DNA from: Manis javanica
Lineage: Eukaryota > Chordata > Mammalia > Pholidota > Manidae
Direction of reading: 5' to 3'
Length of the DNA: 64,000 nucleotides
Assembly (NCBI RefSeq): GCF_040802235.1
Contig: NC_133167.1
Location: 101,852,001 to 101,916,000 of the forward strand
Shown: piece by piece, positions 27,401 to 40,294 of the stretch
Layout: each line of letters begins with the position of its first letter
Numbering within the stretch: position 1 is the stretch's first letter
Notes under the pieces: model-generated
What the model was told of the DNA's origin: nothing
What the model saw: the letters and a program-made list of their open reading frames with translations, nothing else
Databases searched by the model: none
Position numbers and translations under genes: made by a program

Positions 27401-28554
27401 TGGTTAATAATCTTAAGTGATAAATGTTAGAGGGGTTGGTTTTTAAAAATACCCTATGATCACTTACACACACACACTGAAGTATTTATAAGACAGGTTG
27501 TCTGAAATTTGCTTCAAAAATGCTCAAGAAAAAAAGCATTTTTTTCTTTTGTGTATGTTTGAAAGATTCCATAATAAAACATTAAGTAATAAATGTATTT
27601 ATTTTATTAAGTAAATATAAATCTATTTAAATTTATTTTATTAATAATTCCTCCTAGGAAATAACGGTGGGTTAGAATTTAAGAGTACATTCTTTATTAG
27701 GGGAAAAAATGAACTTGGGGGAAAATAAACATTAATTTCCCTATATATTCTCCTTTTGCATTGTTTTGGAAAGATAATTTGATGCTAATGTGCTCTTTTA
27801 AATATGATCGGAGCTCATGACTCTGCAAGTCACTGAAAGTTGAAACCAAAATTCCCTCCAAATGAATGGAAGGCACAGCACAGAAAAATGCCCAGTTATC
27901 AAGCCTTGAAAGTGACGTAGAGTAACTAAGAGCTGAGGAAGTAACTGTGCAGCCAGAGGGGAACGAGGGAAATGTAATTTGAATCCTGGAATCACGAAGT
28001 TAAAATGTTTTGCAGCTGATTTTTTTCACTGTTGATCCCCGAATCCTGTTACTTCTGACAGTGGCATTTTCTGCTCAAGCTGGAGTTACAATTTCAGTTG
28101 AGTAGAATGCATGGCCTTGCCCTCCTGCGTGCCCAGGCCTAATGGAATTTAGCTCCGTTGCCCACCTAGGAAGCAAATAACCTGCAGCAAGCGCAGTAAC
28201 CTCTTACTTGCTGGCTGCCCAGGCCAGGGCAGGCTGAAATCAGAAGCCAGTCATTGGCTGTAATCCTTCCTCACACCCAGTTGCTTTCTTGGACATTTGA
28301 AGGAGGTGGTTAAGCGACATGGAAGAACTCACACCAGTGTGGATGAGATCAAGTGTTCTAAGTGAAGTAGTGGGCAAGGAATTAGTGCCAAGAGACCCTG
28401 ACACAGGGTCCCCTGACACCAGCCCTTAGGAAAACTGCCCAGGCGAGTGCTTCCAAAACTTAAGGTTTTAGTAGATCTTGCCTAGTTTTTTATTTGAATA
28501 CATGAGATGAGAAAGTATATGCATGTATTCCACATAGTAAAGTTTCATGAAACA
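27401..28554. other. Intergenic, AT-rich patch then unassigned sequence
   Basis: 27560-27650 is very AT-rich (runs of attta/ttaaat). The remainder shows no exon or repeat that I can name. Confidence 0.45.
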
Positions 28555-28860
28555 TTTATTTCAATTCATTCGTTCATTTGCTTAAATATTTATTGAGGAC
28601 ATACGATGTGCCAGGCACCATTTTGGGTACTTGGGATTATAAATAAGTGAACAAAACAAAGATCCTGTTCTGCAGGAGCTTACAGTCTAGTGGAGAGATA
28701 GAGACCATAAAAATAAATACAATAAAGTCAATTATTTAGTATGTTCAAAGATTTGATGGGGACAAGGAAAAATAGGGAAGCTTACTGGGGTTCAAGATTC
28801 AGGATGGGGGGTTAGTTGCAATTGCAAATAAGGTAAATAAGTAGGCTTTCTTTAGAAAGT
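28555..28860 (-). mobile_element. L2 3' end, antisense (part 1)
   Basis: Reverse-complement L2 3' end: ttatttcaattcattcgttc, atatttattgaggacatacg, atgtgccaggcacc, gtgaacaaaacaaagatcc, ggagcttacagtctagtgg. The copy resumes at 29345 after about 480 bp of unrelated sequence. Confidence 0.8.
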
Positions 28861-28879
28861 GGCAAATAAATGAATGCGT

Positions 28880-28935
28880 GCATATGGATGCAAGTATACA
28901 CATGTGTGTGGGGTGTGTGTATATGGATGTGTGCA
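28880..28935. repeat. TG-rich simple repeat
   Basis: Imperfect TG/TA run (acatgtgtgtggggtgtgtg then tatatggatgtgtg) inside the interrupting segment of the L2. Confidence 0.7.
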
Positions 28936-29344
28936 CTGAGTCTACTATAAAATTAATTTCTTACCATGAATCATGAAATCTGAAAAAAACACCGCCACTA
29001 GATGACAGATACGACGGGAAGGAGGAAGGCAGAGGAAAGAGGAAGAGCAGCGTTCTTCCTTCCCCCTAGTTCCCAGGACCAAAGCCCGTATCCGTTTGGT
29101 GAGGCAAGAGGCTGCCAGCCCTGGGCTGATGTGCAGCACCATCTCAAACCAAAACATTTTCCACCTTTTAATCTTACTAAACCCAAGCCTTTAAATTAAA
29201 AACCCATCCCAACCTTCCACAAGCTCACCAGCAATAGGCTATGATCACAATGGCTGTGATTTATGTCCCATACATCCTGTTATGCTTGGAATCATGGGCC
29301 GGTTCCAAATCATGATGCGGTGGGAGGTAGAGGAGGAAATCCAG

Positions 29345-29650
29345 GGAGCTTCCTGAAATAGCAGTTCACAGGAGGACTGTGTGGGGAGAAAACATTTCAA
29401 TAGAGAGGGAAAAGTCTATGCAAAGTCCTAAGAAGGGAGAAAATGTACGTACAGCATAGAGAGAACACACGTACTGTGATCCTAAGTTATGGGATAGTAA
29501 AGGGGTGAGAGCAGCATGCGACTGACTTTATAACCCATGTCAAGGAATCCGGACATCATCCTGAGAGCAATGTGGTGCCATTGAGGGATTTTAAGTAGGG
29601 AGAGATTTGTGTTTCATAACGTTGGCTCTGGCGAAAGTGAGACACAGTGA
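29345..29650 (-). mobile_element. L2 fragment, antisense (part 2)
   Basis: Continues the L2 order on the reverse strand: gcaaagtcctaagaagggag, atgtggtgccattgagggatttt, aagtagggagagatttgtgt, gttggctctggcg. Confidence 0.65.
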
Positions 29651-31234
29651 TCTCCAAGTGCAATGTAAGCATACTATGAGGCGGGCCAAACTGTCCACTG
29701 AAGAGTGGGAAGAAAATATTAGGTCTGCTTTTCTCTAAAAAAGAAAAATATTAAGCTTTGCTAAGATTTAATATAAAGATTTCAGCATATAATTGCATGC
29801 ATAACTTATAAGTAAATATATATTGGGGGTACTTGCTCAAAAAATTTTTACTGATGGGTGAACGGTCAAACACATTTAGAGACAACAGATGCAGATGAAC
29901 TGGAAGGAGCCCCAGGGTATCACCCCTCCTCAGCTGCCAGCTGCTAGTAGGCTCAATCCCAACTCTGAGAAGCAGGCTCCAATCCGGGTCTTGTTCACAG
30001 CTGAGCCCGCACTGGGGGCCAACAGGCACGGCAGGCTTTATGTATGGACTACGTGAAAGGGTTTCATGGCCACCATCCCAACTCTGGCCCCAGCAACATG
30101 CTTTGCAGAACGTGCAGGAACCCTGGTGGTTCAGGATAGAAAGGACAGAAACCAGAGGTCTGGGCAGGAACCAGGAGACAGAAGCTAGCAGGGTCATTTG
30201 GCCAACACCCTCAAGGTTGAAGGAGCCTCAAATTTTGGCTGCTATTTGGTAAGTTTGTACAGAGGAACAGAATACAGCCTCTTACACAAATGTAGGGTTT
30301 GACCTTGAACTGTGTCCTTTTCCTAAGAGACACACTGCTAATCATTACAGAGGCCGTTGTCATGGCTACTCATGGTTGGCCATTCGTAGTGACAGTGAAG
30401 AGCTTTCCACTGTCCGGGCTGTACTGCTGGAAGAAGGGTGTTTTCATGTTAAAAACACTCTGACACATTTGATGACCTCTCTCCAAGAGAGCACTTTAGA
30501 TATGAAAAGACTATTTAATTGTATGTGCTGTGTGTATATTGTGACTGCATTGCCTGTTAAACCCCTCTGAAAATACATAGTTCCTCATTTGAACCCCTTT
30601 TGTACTAGGTTTTCATTCAATCCTTACTTTTCTCTTAGCTTTAAACTGAGGATATGCAAAATAAAACTTTGCAATCAAGTTTTATTGATTCATTCCCTTT
30701 TTGAAAATCTGCTTTGTGTATGATTTTTGGCCTATTTTAATCTTCCACGATCCTCATCACTTGCCACTAAATAATTAATTACCAATTACACACAGATTTT
30801 TTTCAAATGTCAGCCTTATGCAGAGTACAATTTAAGTAAAATGTAACCAATGCATAATGCAAGAGTTTAGGTATTGAAGTTTTTTAAATGTTCCTTTTAT
30901 TTGTAATATAAAGCCACTAGGCAGTTACTTTATTGTTATCCTGTGGTTCATTATTAGATCCTATGGAAACCCATGACCACTGGTACTTGCTAAATCTGAA
31001 GGCAGGAGAGTTTCAAGAGAGGGGAACCTCAGAGAGTCTGTATGCTGCCTGCTTTCATTGAATTTCCTTAGAAGTTGTTTAGATTAGCACACACAGTGGT
31101 GGAAAATCCCAGCCTATTTAGGAGGCAAATCAGTAGAATTGTGTGGGATTAAATTTAGAAGATGTGGGCAAACGATCAGTCAGGGATGAACACCTAGGTC
31201 CTGCCTGCACACCTGCACAGTGGTTCCAGGCACT
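29651..31234. other. Intergenic stretch, nothing recognised
   Basis: No named repeat or exon. A 148-codon frame at 29751-30197 (-) has no recognisable domain and overlaps a frame on the other strand. Confidence 0.4.
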
Positions 31235-32060
31235 GAGCTATGGAACAGTGGGAAAGGACCAGCTTTGAGCAGGAAGACAAAAATTCCGTTTTGGATATGT
31301 TGAACTTGAGAAGCTTTTGCGACATTCAAGTGGAGAAGTAAAGTAGGCAAGATCTGGAGTTAAGAGAAGCTGAGAGATATCAGTGTAGGCGTCATAAGCA
31401 TGTAGACAGAGATCGAAGCTATTGGCAGAGCTGAGATTTTCCAAGGAGAGTAGAGAAGGAGAACAGAGCTTAGAATCCTGATACTTAATGACCAAAGGGT
31501 GAAAGTCTCAAGAAGGAAAATAAATTGCTATTGTGTTAAATGTTGTTAAATGCTGTTCAGCGGTCAGGTAAAAGGAGCGTGGAATGATCTCTAAGGCACT
31601 GGAGATCCTGACATACACTATGTGGATGTGGCTGGAGTGGACCTTGCAATGAGTGGCGAGGAAATAGAAAACGTAAGTCTGTACACATCCACCGAGAAAC
31701 TTGCTTATAAAGGAGAGAGGAGAAACGTGGTAGTGGCTGAAGGAAGTGTAAATCAAGGCATCGTTTTTTGTTGGGTTTTGCTCTAAGGTGGGAGAGCGGA
31801 TCATGGAACGAATCCAGCTGGAAGAGAGAGGCTGAAGCCACAGAAGAGCAAAGGGATCTTTGCAAAACAGGCAGGGGCGGGGGTCCACAGGTCCTGGAGA
31901 AAGCACCTCCCAACGTTACAGCAGGAGAGAGGCTGACTATGTGTGCCAGGGAATTCATTTACAGCAAGCTGAGAGGTTCTTGGCTGATGACTAAGAAGCT
32001 GAGTTGAGGGAGGGAGGTGAAAGCAGTAGAGGTTTGAGGAAAGCAGGAAAGTTTCAAAAC
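31235..32060 (-). mobile_element. L2 LINE body, antisense
   Basis: Collinear with the L2 body on the reverse strand: ccgttttggatatgttgaac, attcaagtggagaagt, gttaaatgctgttcagcggtc (the 'caaatgctgctgagaggtc' block) and gtggctgaaggaagtg. Frames of up to 133 codons here (for example 31557-31958, -) derive from this element and are not genes. Confidence 0.7.
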
Positions 32061-33069
32061 AGTCACTGACTAGAGAGAGAGAGTAAACCCGGGTAAGATA
32101 TTAGGGCTTCCAGGCAGCGCTGAGAGCTCATCTGAGATCCATGATTATTAATTCATAAAGGCCCCTTTCACAGCCCTAATGGAAAGACTGCCGAAAGCCT
32201 ACTAAATACTGTTGGTATCTTTCCTGAGAATTCCTTTTAATGAGGGCATCACAGCAATTGTCTTCTTCTTTCTATATGTATTTTATTGTCTGTTTTTCTC
32301 TCATCACTCTGGAACATCAAATCCATGAGTAAGAGTTACAGTAACTGACTTTTATTTTCTTTATAATTAAAAATGTATAAACACCAGAATGGCTGAAAAG
32401 CTAGTCCTTGAAACCTCCAAAAACACCAATGTGAGAATTCGTGTCTGGAATATGCAAATGCGAACACACAGATAAGCCAGAGCACCAAATAAGGGCCTTG
32501 CAAGAGGGGCTGGGGGAGGGCTGAGTTAAAAGTGCACAGAATTCAATCAGTCATGAGGAATAAAAGAATCATTAATAGGCAATTAAGGAGCTAGTATGCA
32601 AAACCAAACTCAGAAAATTAAGGAAACCCAAGAATCTGAGTGTCTACAAGCAAAGTAGCTGTGTGACCGTGAAAACGGCTGTACGAGACCCAGCAAGGCT
32701 GGTGTGATAAACGCAGTGAAACGCACGGGAGGGAAGATGGTGAGCCGTGAACACAGACATCCTGGGAGGTATATGACTGTACAGGGCGACAAAGGCAGAA
32801 ATGAAAGAAAATACTGTAAATGTACAAACATGTATCTTACCATCTGGTCTCTCACTTTCAGGAAGTTTCTATCTCCTGGAGCCAGGGAGAGGAACGGCGG
32901 GGGTCTCTGACCAGGTGTAAATTCTCAGCAGAGTGTTATCTGCTTCAGTGTTGAAGGCTTGGCAGGTCCTCAGCTGGGCTGGCCGGGTCCACCTTGAATC
33001 TGCACCTTCCTCTGGGTCTCCACCAGGGGATGGCCCTTCTCTTCCTATGTGCACATCTTTGTGCTTTTT
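32061..33069. other. Intergenic stretch, nothing recognised
   Basis: No named element. It includes a short GA repeat at about 32075-32085. Confidence 0.4.
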
Positions 33070-33930
33070 GTCCATGTTCAGGAAAAGTCTAAAGAAAAGA
33101 CCAGCATCCAGGTCAGGCGGTTTCCTTATGATTCACTTCGTATGCCCACCTCCATCTGCCGCCCCACCATCATCCACCCGTGTTAGTCCATCAGCCGTTG
33201 CTTCCGCCTCTGAAATGTCTTTCCAATCCATACTCCCTCCCTCAATCCAGTGGTTTCTACTTGGACCACCATCGTTTCTCACACAAGGTATGACAGTTGC
33301 CTTCAGACTGGCTTCCCTGCTCTGTGTCTACCCCTACCCCTCCCTTTCCCATAATTCAGCTGCTGCATGGCCAGAGATTCATGTAAAATGCAAATCTGAT
33401 CATGCCAGGTCACTGCTAAGTAACGTTGTGGCTCCTGTTGTTCAGAGTATGAAGCCCACACTCCTCAAACCTGGACCACAAGGCCTGCCATCTGCTCTCG
33501 GGTTAGCCTCCCCCAGGCATTAACAGTGGCAGCCTGGCTGAACCTGTCTCTGTCACCCCATCTCCTCCTGCTCTCCTCCTTGCCTCCATTTCCCCTGCTA
33601 CCTTCTCCCTCTTTCTGTCCCATTCACTGCATGAATTCCAGTCTATTCACTATTCAGTTCCACAAATTCAGTCCTAATTCCAGTCTCTGCTTAAATATCA
33701 TTAATGTCAGAAAGCCGTCCTGAAGCCAGTAATTCCTTAGTTCTCAAACGTTTTCTTTTTTTTTAAACACTGATGCCAAGAACCCTTTGTCATGTTTTAT
33801 TTCACCTGTTGGCTTAAGAGCTCTGTGACTGTCAGGATCACATCTATTTCTCTCAATGCTACATTCCTAAGCACAGTGCTTAGGCGGGGAGAAGCTTCCA
33901 AAATATTCGATTGAATGAAGAAATGAGCAA
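33070..33930 (+). mobile_element. L2 LINE, sense, to its 3' end
   Basis: Sense L2: ctgaaatgtctttccaatcc, cttcagactggcttccctgc, atgcaaatctgatcatgcc, cacaaggcctgccatctgctc, tctgtcccattcactgcatg, then the 3' end (cttaagagctctgtgactg, gcacagtgcttaggc, attgaatgaagaaatga). The 196-codon frame at 32933-33523 is a by-product of this repeat. Confidence 0.75.
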
Positions 33931-35030
33931 ATAAATTCCCAATGCAGCCCACAGCTTTTTGGAGCCTAGAAACTACATTTGGTCCATGTTCCAGATTTGA
34001 TCAGGCTTGGGGAAAAAGGCTGACAAGGCATTGAATTATATTAATCAAAATTCCTATTTATTCATTTCAATAAGAAATATAACTGATAAGTGGGCCCAGA
34101 TTTCATGTAGATCTTATATTCTGTATGAGTTTGGGAAACCAAATCACAGAAAATTTTTGTGATGGGCATAGATTCAGAGAAAGGGATTTATGGTTCAAAT
34201 GTTTAATAACATATGGTTTCAATTGCCTGATTCCTTCATTTTTATATTGATGAGGACACCTGCCAGGTCAAGACTGCATCCTGCCCATGGCTGGCATGCC
34301 AACACCAGCCTTTCTGACTGCTGTTTTACGGCCCTCCCTGCTAACAAACCCCCATAGTAAGAGGGTAAATCCTTTAGAGAAGCAAACATCTTCTATTGTG
34401 TTATTTAGAGTCTTTCACCAGCCTGAGAGTCATCAAAGAGATTTGGATATCTCTAATCTGATCCCTTGGAAGTTTTTATTTTCCTGGCATTTTCATTTGC
34501 TCTTTCCCTCATTTCTAAGTCCTTGGTGGTGACATACTGCAAGTGACATTTTCCACTTGAGCATTCTGAGACTGTCTTCAGTATTAGGTGGAGCCCCAGC
34601 CTGCATTAGGGAATGTACTGGGTCACTGACTTGTCTGAAATTGAGGGCTTCCTAGCAATGATATTTGAAAGAGACCATTGTTGTATCTAAGAGTCAAAAT
34701 AAATGTTAGAACAGCCTTTAGGGCTAAACCAGCAAGGTGGCTGAAACCATATAGTAGAAAAACAGGCTTGTGACAATATGCCAGCTCTTTGAAGCTAGAG
34801 GATAGTCATTTTATTTCATCTTTAATTGGCAGTTTATTTATTTATTTTTTGAGAATGATCATTTTAAAATTTAACCCTGTGTTTTGTAAAACATATACGA
34901 CTACCTTATTATTTGTGTTTTCTATAAATTATTTCTTATTCTCCCGGACATATGCAAGCTCTGGCAAACACCGAACAGTCTCTTAATGGTACTTATGGCT
35001 AACAATAACTATATTTTCTATTTATGTGTT
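33931..35030. other. Intergenic stretch, nothing recognised
   Basis: No named repeat or exon seen. Confidence 0.4.
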
Positions 35031-35175
35031 TATTGTTATCTTCCCCTACTAAAATGACAGCTCTGTTTGGGAAGGAATCTTGTCTGCCTCATCCATGGCT
35101 GCTCTGCAGGACCTAGAAGTGGATTCAGCCCAAACATGCTGAAATAACTACTGTCACATGAATGAATGAATGAAT
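35031..35175 (+). mobile_element. L2 3' end, sense
   Basis: cctactaaaatgacagctctg, ggaaggaatcttgtctgcctc, gcaggacctagaagtg, ending in an (ATGA)n tail at 35157-35175, which is the usual L2 3' terminus. Confidence 0.75.
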
Positions 35176-35549
35176 GCTCTGGGGAGCCAAGAAAGATCGC
35201 CTTAGCCAGGTATGGGGTAGAGTTCAACAGTGGAATGGCACGTTCCCGTGGCCCAGATTGGGAGGCCGCGGAGGCAGTGGGATGGGCGAGTCCACTGGGA
35301 AAGCGAAGCACCAGAAGGAAAGAGAAGACGAGTTACGGAAATAATTAGGCCCAGACGGAGGCTCTGCTTCCAGCCCTCCGCTCCTCGCAAGCTCACGTGT
35401 TACACGAACATAGCCTGTGCAAGTGCCCCTGGGACAGAGGAGCCGGGCAGGAAAAGACACCTGGCCAAACACCCAGAAGCATTCAGTATTTGAGAAATTT
35501 TAGCTTATTTATACTAGTAAAATGTTACACAAATGGTTTGCTTTTTTAG

Positions 35550-35597
35550 TCCACAGATAAACCAAAATCAAAGGAAAAGGAAATTCGAAGTAATAAG
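35550..35597 (+). other. Candidate unannotated 48-bp exon
   Basis: Seen directly: a pyrimidine-rich acceptor (gcttttttag, AG at 35548-35549), 48 bp, then a strong donor (aag|gtaggt, GT at 35598). The length is a multiple of three. One frame is open and would encode STDKPKSKEKEIRSNK, a Lys/Ser-rich peptide with GAR-rich codon choice unlike the flanking repeats. It lies 31 kb beyond RWDD4 on the same strand and I recognise no gene for it. Chance occurrence in 50 kb of intergenic DNA is a real possibility. Confidence 0.25.
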
Positions 35598-35599
35598 GT

Positions 35600-36814
35600 A
35601 GGTAATGGCTTTGCTAAGTTGACTCCCTGAAGCTCAGTTTTTTAACCACTTTTTCATGCTATTTGCAGCTTTAAAAACAAAAACAACCCAATAAGTCCTC
35701 TTAGTAACTTCCTGTTAATATGGTTATATCAGAAAGTTGCAGATTAAATCACTTGAACTCCTGTAAAATAGTTTACAAATTATCTTGGCTCATTATGCTC
35801 TTGTCTCTTGATAAGAAAGGCTGTATATTTTCAAAATCTCCACTGAAGACCCTGCCTTAGCTGCTCAGTGTCCCTGGACCAGTTTCTCTGGCAGTTCAAC
35901 ACTGGAAAAAAGCTCATCTCCTAAAGAACTGGTGATTTTTGTCAATGTCTAATAACAAAAGACACATAAATCATCATCCTTCTTACTTGCCATGAAGCCC
36001 AGCACTAAATGCTGGGCTCCATTTAAATTATCCTTAGCCTGGACCCTGGCCCGGGAATCCCTCCCTGTGTTAGAAGTTTTCAGACCATGTGCTTGTATGT
36101 CTGTAACTTGCATGCTGTGAAATCACAGAAGTGTGTGAACAATGAATGTTTTATTCATGCCACTGGCTTTGTGCCACAGTGAGTTCCAGGAAGAGTCCAA
36201 TCCACAACTATTTTGTTTTCCACAGTCTCTTATGAGAGTTCATTAATGACAGTCCCACCCATTTGTACAAGTCAGCACACAGAAGAAGGTATGTGTATGC
36301 TATGGGATATTGTGCTTTATAATTAAATTAAAAAATAAACTGTAACTTATTTATACTCAGAGTTATACATGCTTTTTTAAGATATGGATAACAATAGTAA
36401 TAGTTACTGAAAAACATCTAGCTTGGATGCTATTATCTTGTACAAGGTATATATTCATATACACAGTAGTTTTGTTAGGTTCTAAAAGACAGAAAGGTCA
36501 CATTCAAGAAGGTAACCCTTCAATAATCTGGAGACTAAACTGTACAATTATCTCTCTTCTTCACTACATGATTCTTATTAAACTATCCACATTTGAATCA
36601 TTCTTTATGTAGTTTGTTTGAAAATTCTTGGAATTTTCTTAAGTATGCTTGTTTTTTTAAAGTGTGTGAATTCTCAAACAAAACTAACCCTACATATAGC
36701 ATATGTCAATTAAGGGATAGTTTCTTCACATACTTGAGTTGAAATCTTTTGGTGTTTAAGTAGTTTTTGTGGCAGACAGTCCCATGGTTGACTGATCATT
36801 ACACTAATGATTTA
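35600..36814. other. Intergenic stretch, nothing recognised
   Basis: No repeat family or exon identified. Confidence 0.4.
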
Positions 36815-37440
36815 TTTCTGTACTTATTAAGTACCTACTGTCTCCTCTAGGTTTGATTAAGTTTAGAGAGGGAGGGAGACCTTCTGGAGGGATTGTAATC
36901 TGTGTGAGAGGTATAATCTGGGAGGTGGGGGATTTTCAAAACAAAACAAGTATTATGTAGGCTTGAGGTTTGGGCTAGTCCTGGAAGCTTTTGTGGGCTT
37001 CAAGTTTGACTTTAAAGAAAGTATAAGATTTAGATGAAGAGACATAAGAAGAATTCTAGTTCTAGGCAGAGGAAGAGCATAAGCAGTTTACATAAAGAAA
37101 ATTGGTAGTGAGATGTGGGTGTGTTCACCCCCACTAGAGAGCTGGATGGAGACCTTGGGGGGAGTTAGAAAGAGAAGGTGGAATGTTTCATTAACTCTCC
37201 TAATGAAACATTGGTTGGAGGGCTGACTGAGGAGCTGGCGAGTTGGGAGTGAAGCTCTGAATCTGATACACACTGAAGAGCCTTGTAAACTCTTGATGAG
37301 AGCAGTGAGATAATGAGAGGGTGCTTCAGAAAGAATCCAGTTGTGGAGATAAGAGGTTCTGTAATTACACGACAGGAACAGGATATGAAGCTTTTCATCA
37401 GCATCAACAGCTGTCTGAGCTACATAAGATCTCCAGCGTC
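36815..37440 (-). mobile_element. L2 LINE, antisense
   Basis: Reverse L2 order: ttattaagtacctactgtc at the left end, then gcaggaggtgg-type degenerate blocks, agagccttgtaaactcttg, gagagggtgcttcagaaag and ttgtggagataagagg. It is heavily diverged. Confidence 0.55.
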
Positions 37441-37609
37441 TACAGAAAACTAAGGCTTAGATAGAACAGCAGAGGGGAGAAGAAAAGAAAAAGAGTATTA
37501 AATGATCACTCTGAGCTCAACAAGACTAAATTTTCTAGCATAGCACTAGTGACATAGTAGGACTCAATAAATATTATTTTTATTATCATTCTAAGATTAT
37601 TTTGCATTA

Positions 37610-37870
37610 TGCTTTAACAGAAAGTAAGGGAAACTTACATTTGTTTGTACCACCTAAGTTAGAATCATATTTCTTCTTATCTTCACAATAACTCTGAGAT
37701 GGAGATATTAATATATATTAATCTATTAATATATATACATACATTATATATTAATATAACTTTTTTGTAGTTGAATATATAGGCTCATGGCTAAGAAACA
37801 TACAGGTAATAAATGGTACAGCCTATATTTGGACCCAGGTCTGTTTGGCTCTGACATTGGGAAACAAAAG
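37610..37870 (-). repeat. MIR SINE, antisense, split by AT repeat
   Basis: cttatcttcacaataactctgag, then a (TATTAA/TATA)n block at 37703-37760, then ggctcatggctaagaaac, aggtaataaatggtacagcc, ggacccaggtctgtttggctctg. The MIR landmarks lie in order on either side of the simple repeat. Confidence 0.75.
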
Positions 37871-38715
37871 ATCTGCCAGGAGCTAGAAGAACAAATGTAT
37901 GGCTGAAAACCAATTATTGCTATAAACATACCTAAAGAAGTGTCAGGAAGAAAGGAGAGTGATCAACAATGGAGCCCAGAAAAAAAAGGGGAGCCTGACA
38001 GGTGGGAGTAGGAGTGGCTCTGTACGGCGGAAGGACTGGAGACGCTGACTGATACACAGTCACGTGGTTTCCTGCAAACTCAGTCGGTGCTATTTACCTC
38101 ATCTTCCCATATTTACCCAGAGATTTCATCACTGGTGTCCCAGATACTGTCAGAGAGGAATGCATGCTGTCTGTACTGAGGAGCAGCTGGAAAGGAAGAG
38201 TTCAGCCACTGGAAAGGATACCGTATTTCATAAATTCACGAGACAACGATGGCCTTTTTCATACCCTGGTCCCTCCTGGATTGTATTAGCATTTGCCATT
38301 TCCTCCATGTTGCTAGTCAATCTGTCATACTACTAAGAGGAAGTTTCCGGATGTGTGCAGGAGAAGAATATCATAATGGAAATATTACCCATGAGGCCAC
38401 TGGATGGCCAGTCGGAAGACTTCATCCTGGTGACACCTGCCCTTTAAGAGTTCAACAAAAGGGTGTCCAGATGACTTACCAGTTCAGATTTCTTGCTGTG
38501 CCTCCAACTTCCTGAAATCCTTTCTTGTTCAAATTATCCTCATTAAAGTGTATGCTTAGAAGGGCATATGTCAGTTCCATTCACATTTCACTGCCCAAAG
38601 CAAATTCCATGGCCATGCCTGATGTCAATGGTGTATGGAAGTATCCTTTAGAGGAAGGGCAGCAAATAATTAGCAGTAATAATATAGTCTGTGCATCCTA
38701 CAGTATGGGGGAATA
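37871..38715. other. Intergenic stretch, nothing recognised
   Basis: No repeat family or exon identified. Confidence 0.4.
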
Positions 38716-39690
38716 TATTCGTAAATGATTTCTCAATAAGAGGTTAACATCCAAAATACATAAAAAACACATATGCCTCAACAACAAAAAACAAATAACC
38801 GGATTACAAAATGGACAAAGGACATAAACAGACATGTATCCAGAGAAGACATACGGATGGCCCACAGGCACATGAAAAGATGCTCTACATCGCTAATCAT
38901 CAGGGAAACGCAAATCAAAACACAATGAGATATCACCTCACAACAGTTAGAATGGCCGCCATCCAAAAGACAAGAAGTAACAGGTGTTGGCAAGGATGTG
39001 GAGAAAAGGGACCCCTCCTACACTGTTGGTGAGAATGCCAATCAGTGCCGCCACTGTGGAAAGCAGTATGGAAGTTTCTCAGAAAACTAAAAAGAGAAAT
39101 ACCATTCGACTCAGTAATTCCACTTATAGGAATTTACCCAAAGAAAACAAAATCCTGATTCAAAAAAATTACATGCACCTCTATGTTTACTGCCACATCA
39201 TTTACAACAATCAAGACATGGAAGCAACCTAAGTGTCCATCAACAGATGAATGAATAAAGAAGATGTGGTACAGAAACACAATGGAGTACTATTCAGTCA
39301 TAAAAAGAAAAGAAATCTTACCATTTACAACAAGATGGATGGACCTACAGGGTATTATGCTAAGTGCCATTGTAGAATATAAATACAAAGCAAAACAGAA
39401 CAAACAAAACAGCAGTAGACTCAAAGACACTGAGAAGTGACTGATGGCTCCCCATGGGGGAGGGGTTAGGGGCACAAAAATCTCAATCATAAATTGGTCA
39501 CAGGGATGGAAGTGCAGCATGGAGAATATAGCCAATGGTTCTGTAACATCTTTCTGTGCTGACAGTAACTTCACTAATAATAATGTGTATAACTGTTGAA
39601 CAACTGTATTGTACACTTGAAACCAATATAATAATGTCTATCAACTATACTCCAATTTAAAAAAATATATATATATAAAATATAACCTGC
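38716..39690 (+). mobile_element. L1 3' end, sense (about 1 kb)
   Basis: Sense L1 covering the ORF2 C-terminus and 3' UTR: tctcaataagaggttaaca, aaaatggacaaaggac, ggaaacgcaaatcaaaacac, agaatggccgccatcc, acaggtgttggcaaggatgtgg, gaaagcagtatggaagtttc, ctattcagtcataaaaag. The 3' UTR ends cttgaaaccaatataataatg and an A/TA-rich tail. ORF2 is broken by many stops. It is older than the copy at 50.6 kb. Confidence 0.9.
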
Positions 39691-40294
39691 TACATGGAAT
39701 ATGAGTAGTTACTTATTTGTCTGATTAGAGACTATTCCTACCAATAAAGATAAATTTTTTTCCTCTTCAATAAATTCTGTTACTTCTATTAGTACTTGGT
39801 TTGATCACTCATATTAGAGTATATGGTTTCAATTTAAGAATTTTGATTGACTTCTGTATGTAGTCAGCTTTGCTGAATTAATAAACTACAAAAAAACCTC
39901 AGTTTTTTACAATAAAAAACATTTTTATGTCTTGCTGATACTACCTGTGGGTCTCTCAGTCAGCTCCAGGCTGTGGGTTGGTAGCGAGGTCTGCTCCCCA
40001 GGTCTCCTCAGTGGGGACCCTCAGTGGGGACCAGGGGAAGAAGCCCTGGTCTGGGAGGTGCTCGCCTGCGGCAGGGGGCAGCCACGAGTCCGTGCTGGAG
40101 CGGTGGGCTCTTCTGCACTCGTGGTGTAAATCCCAGCAGCTCACATGTCACTGGCCCAACCTGACAGCAGGGCGGTGGCACACCCTGGCCCTGCGTATGG
40201 AGTTGACTGTTACACGTCTCTGACGATGGGCCCTGGGATCCAGGTTGACATCAGGTAGCAGCCAGCTTGGGAACTCACCTGCATAATGGCTGCC
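39691..40294. other. Intergenic stretch, nothing recognised
   Basis: Includes a GC-richer part (39940-40250) with a short duplicated cagtggggacc block at about 40010-40031. No exon is supported. Confidence 0.4.

Noticed and set aside
32933-33523. 196-codon open frame on the + strand
   Set aside because: Most of it lies in a recognisable sense L2 repeat; composition and frame do not follow the L2 coding frame with conserved motifs.
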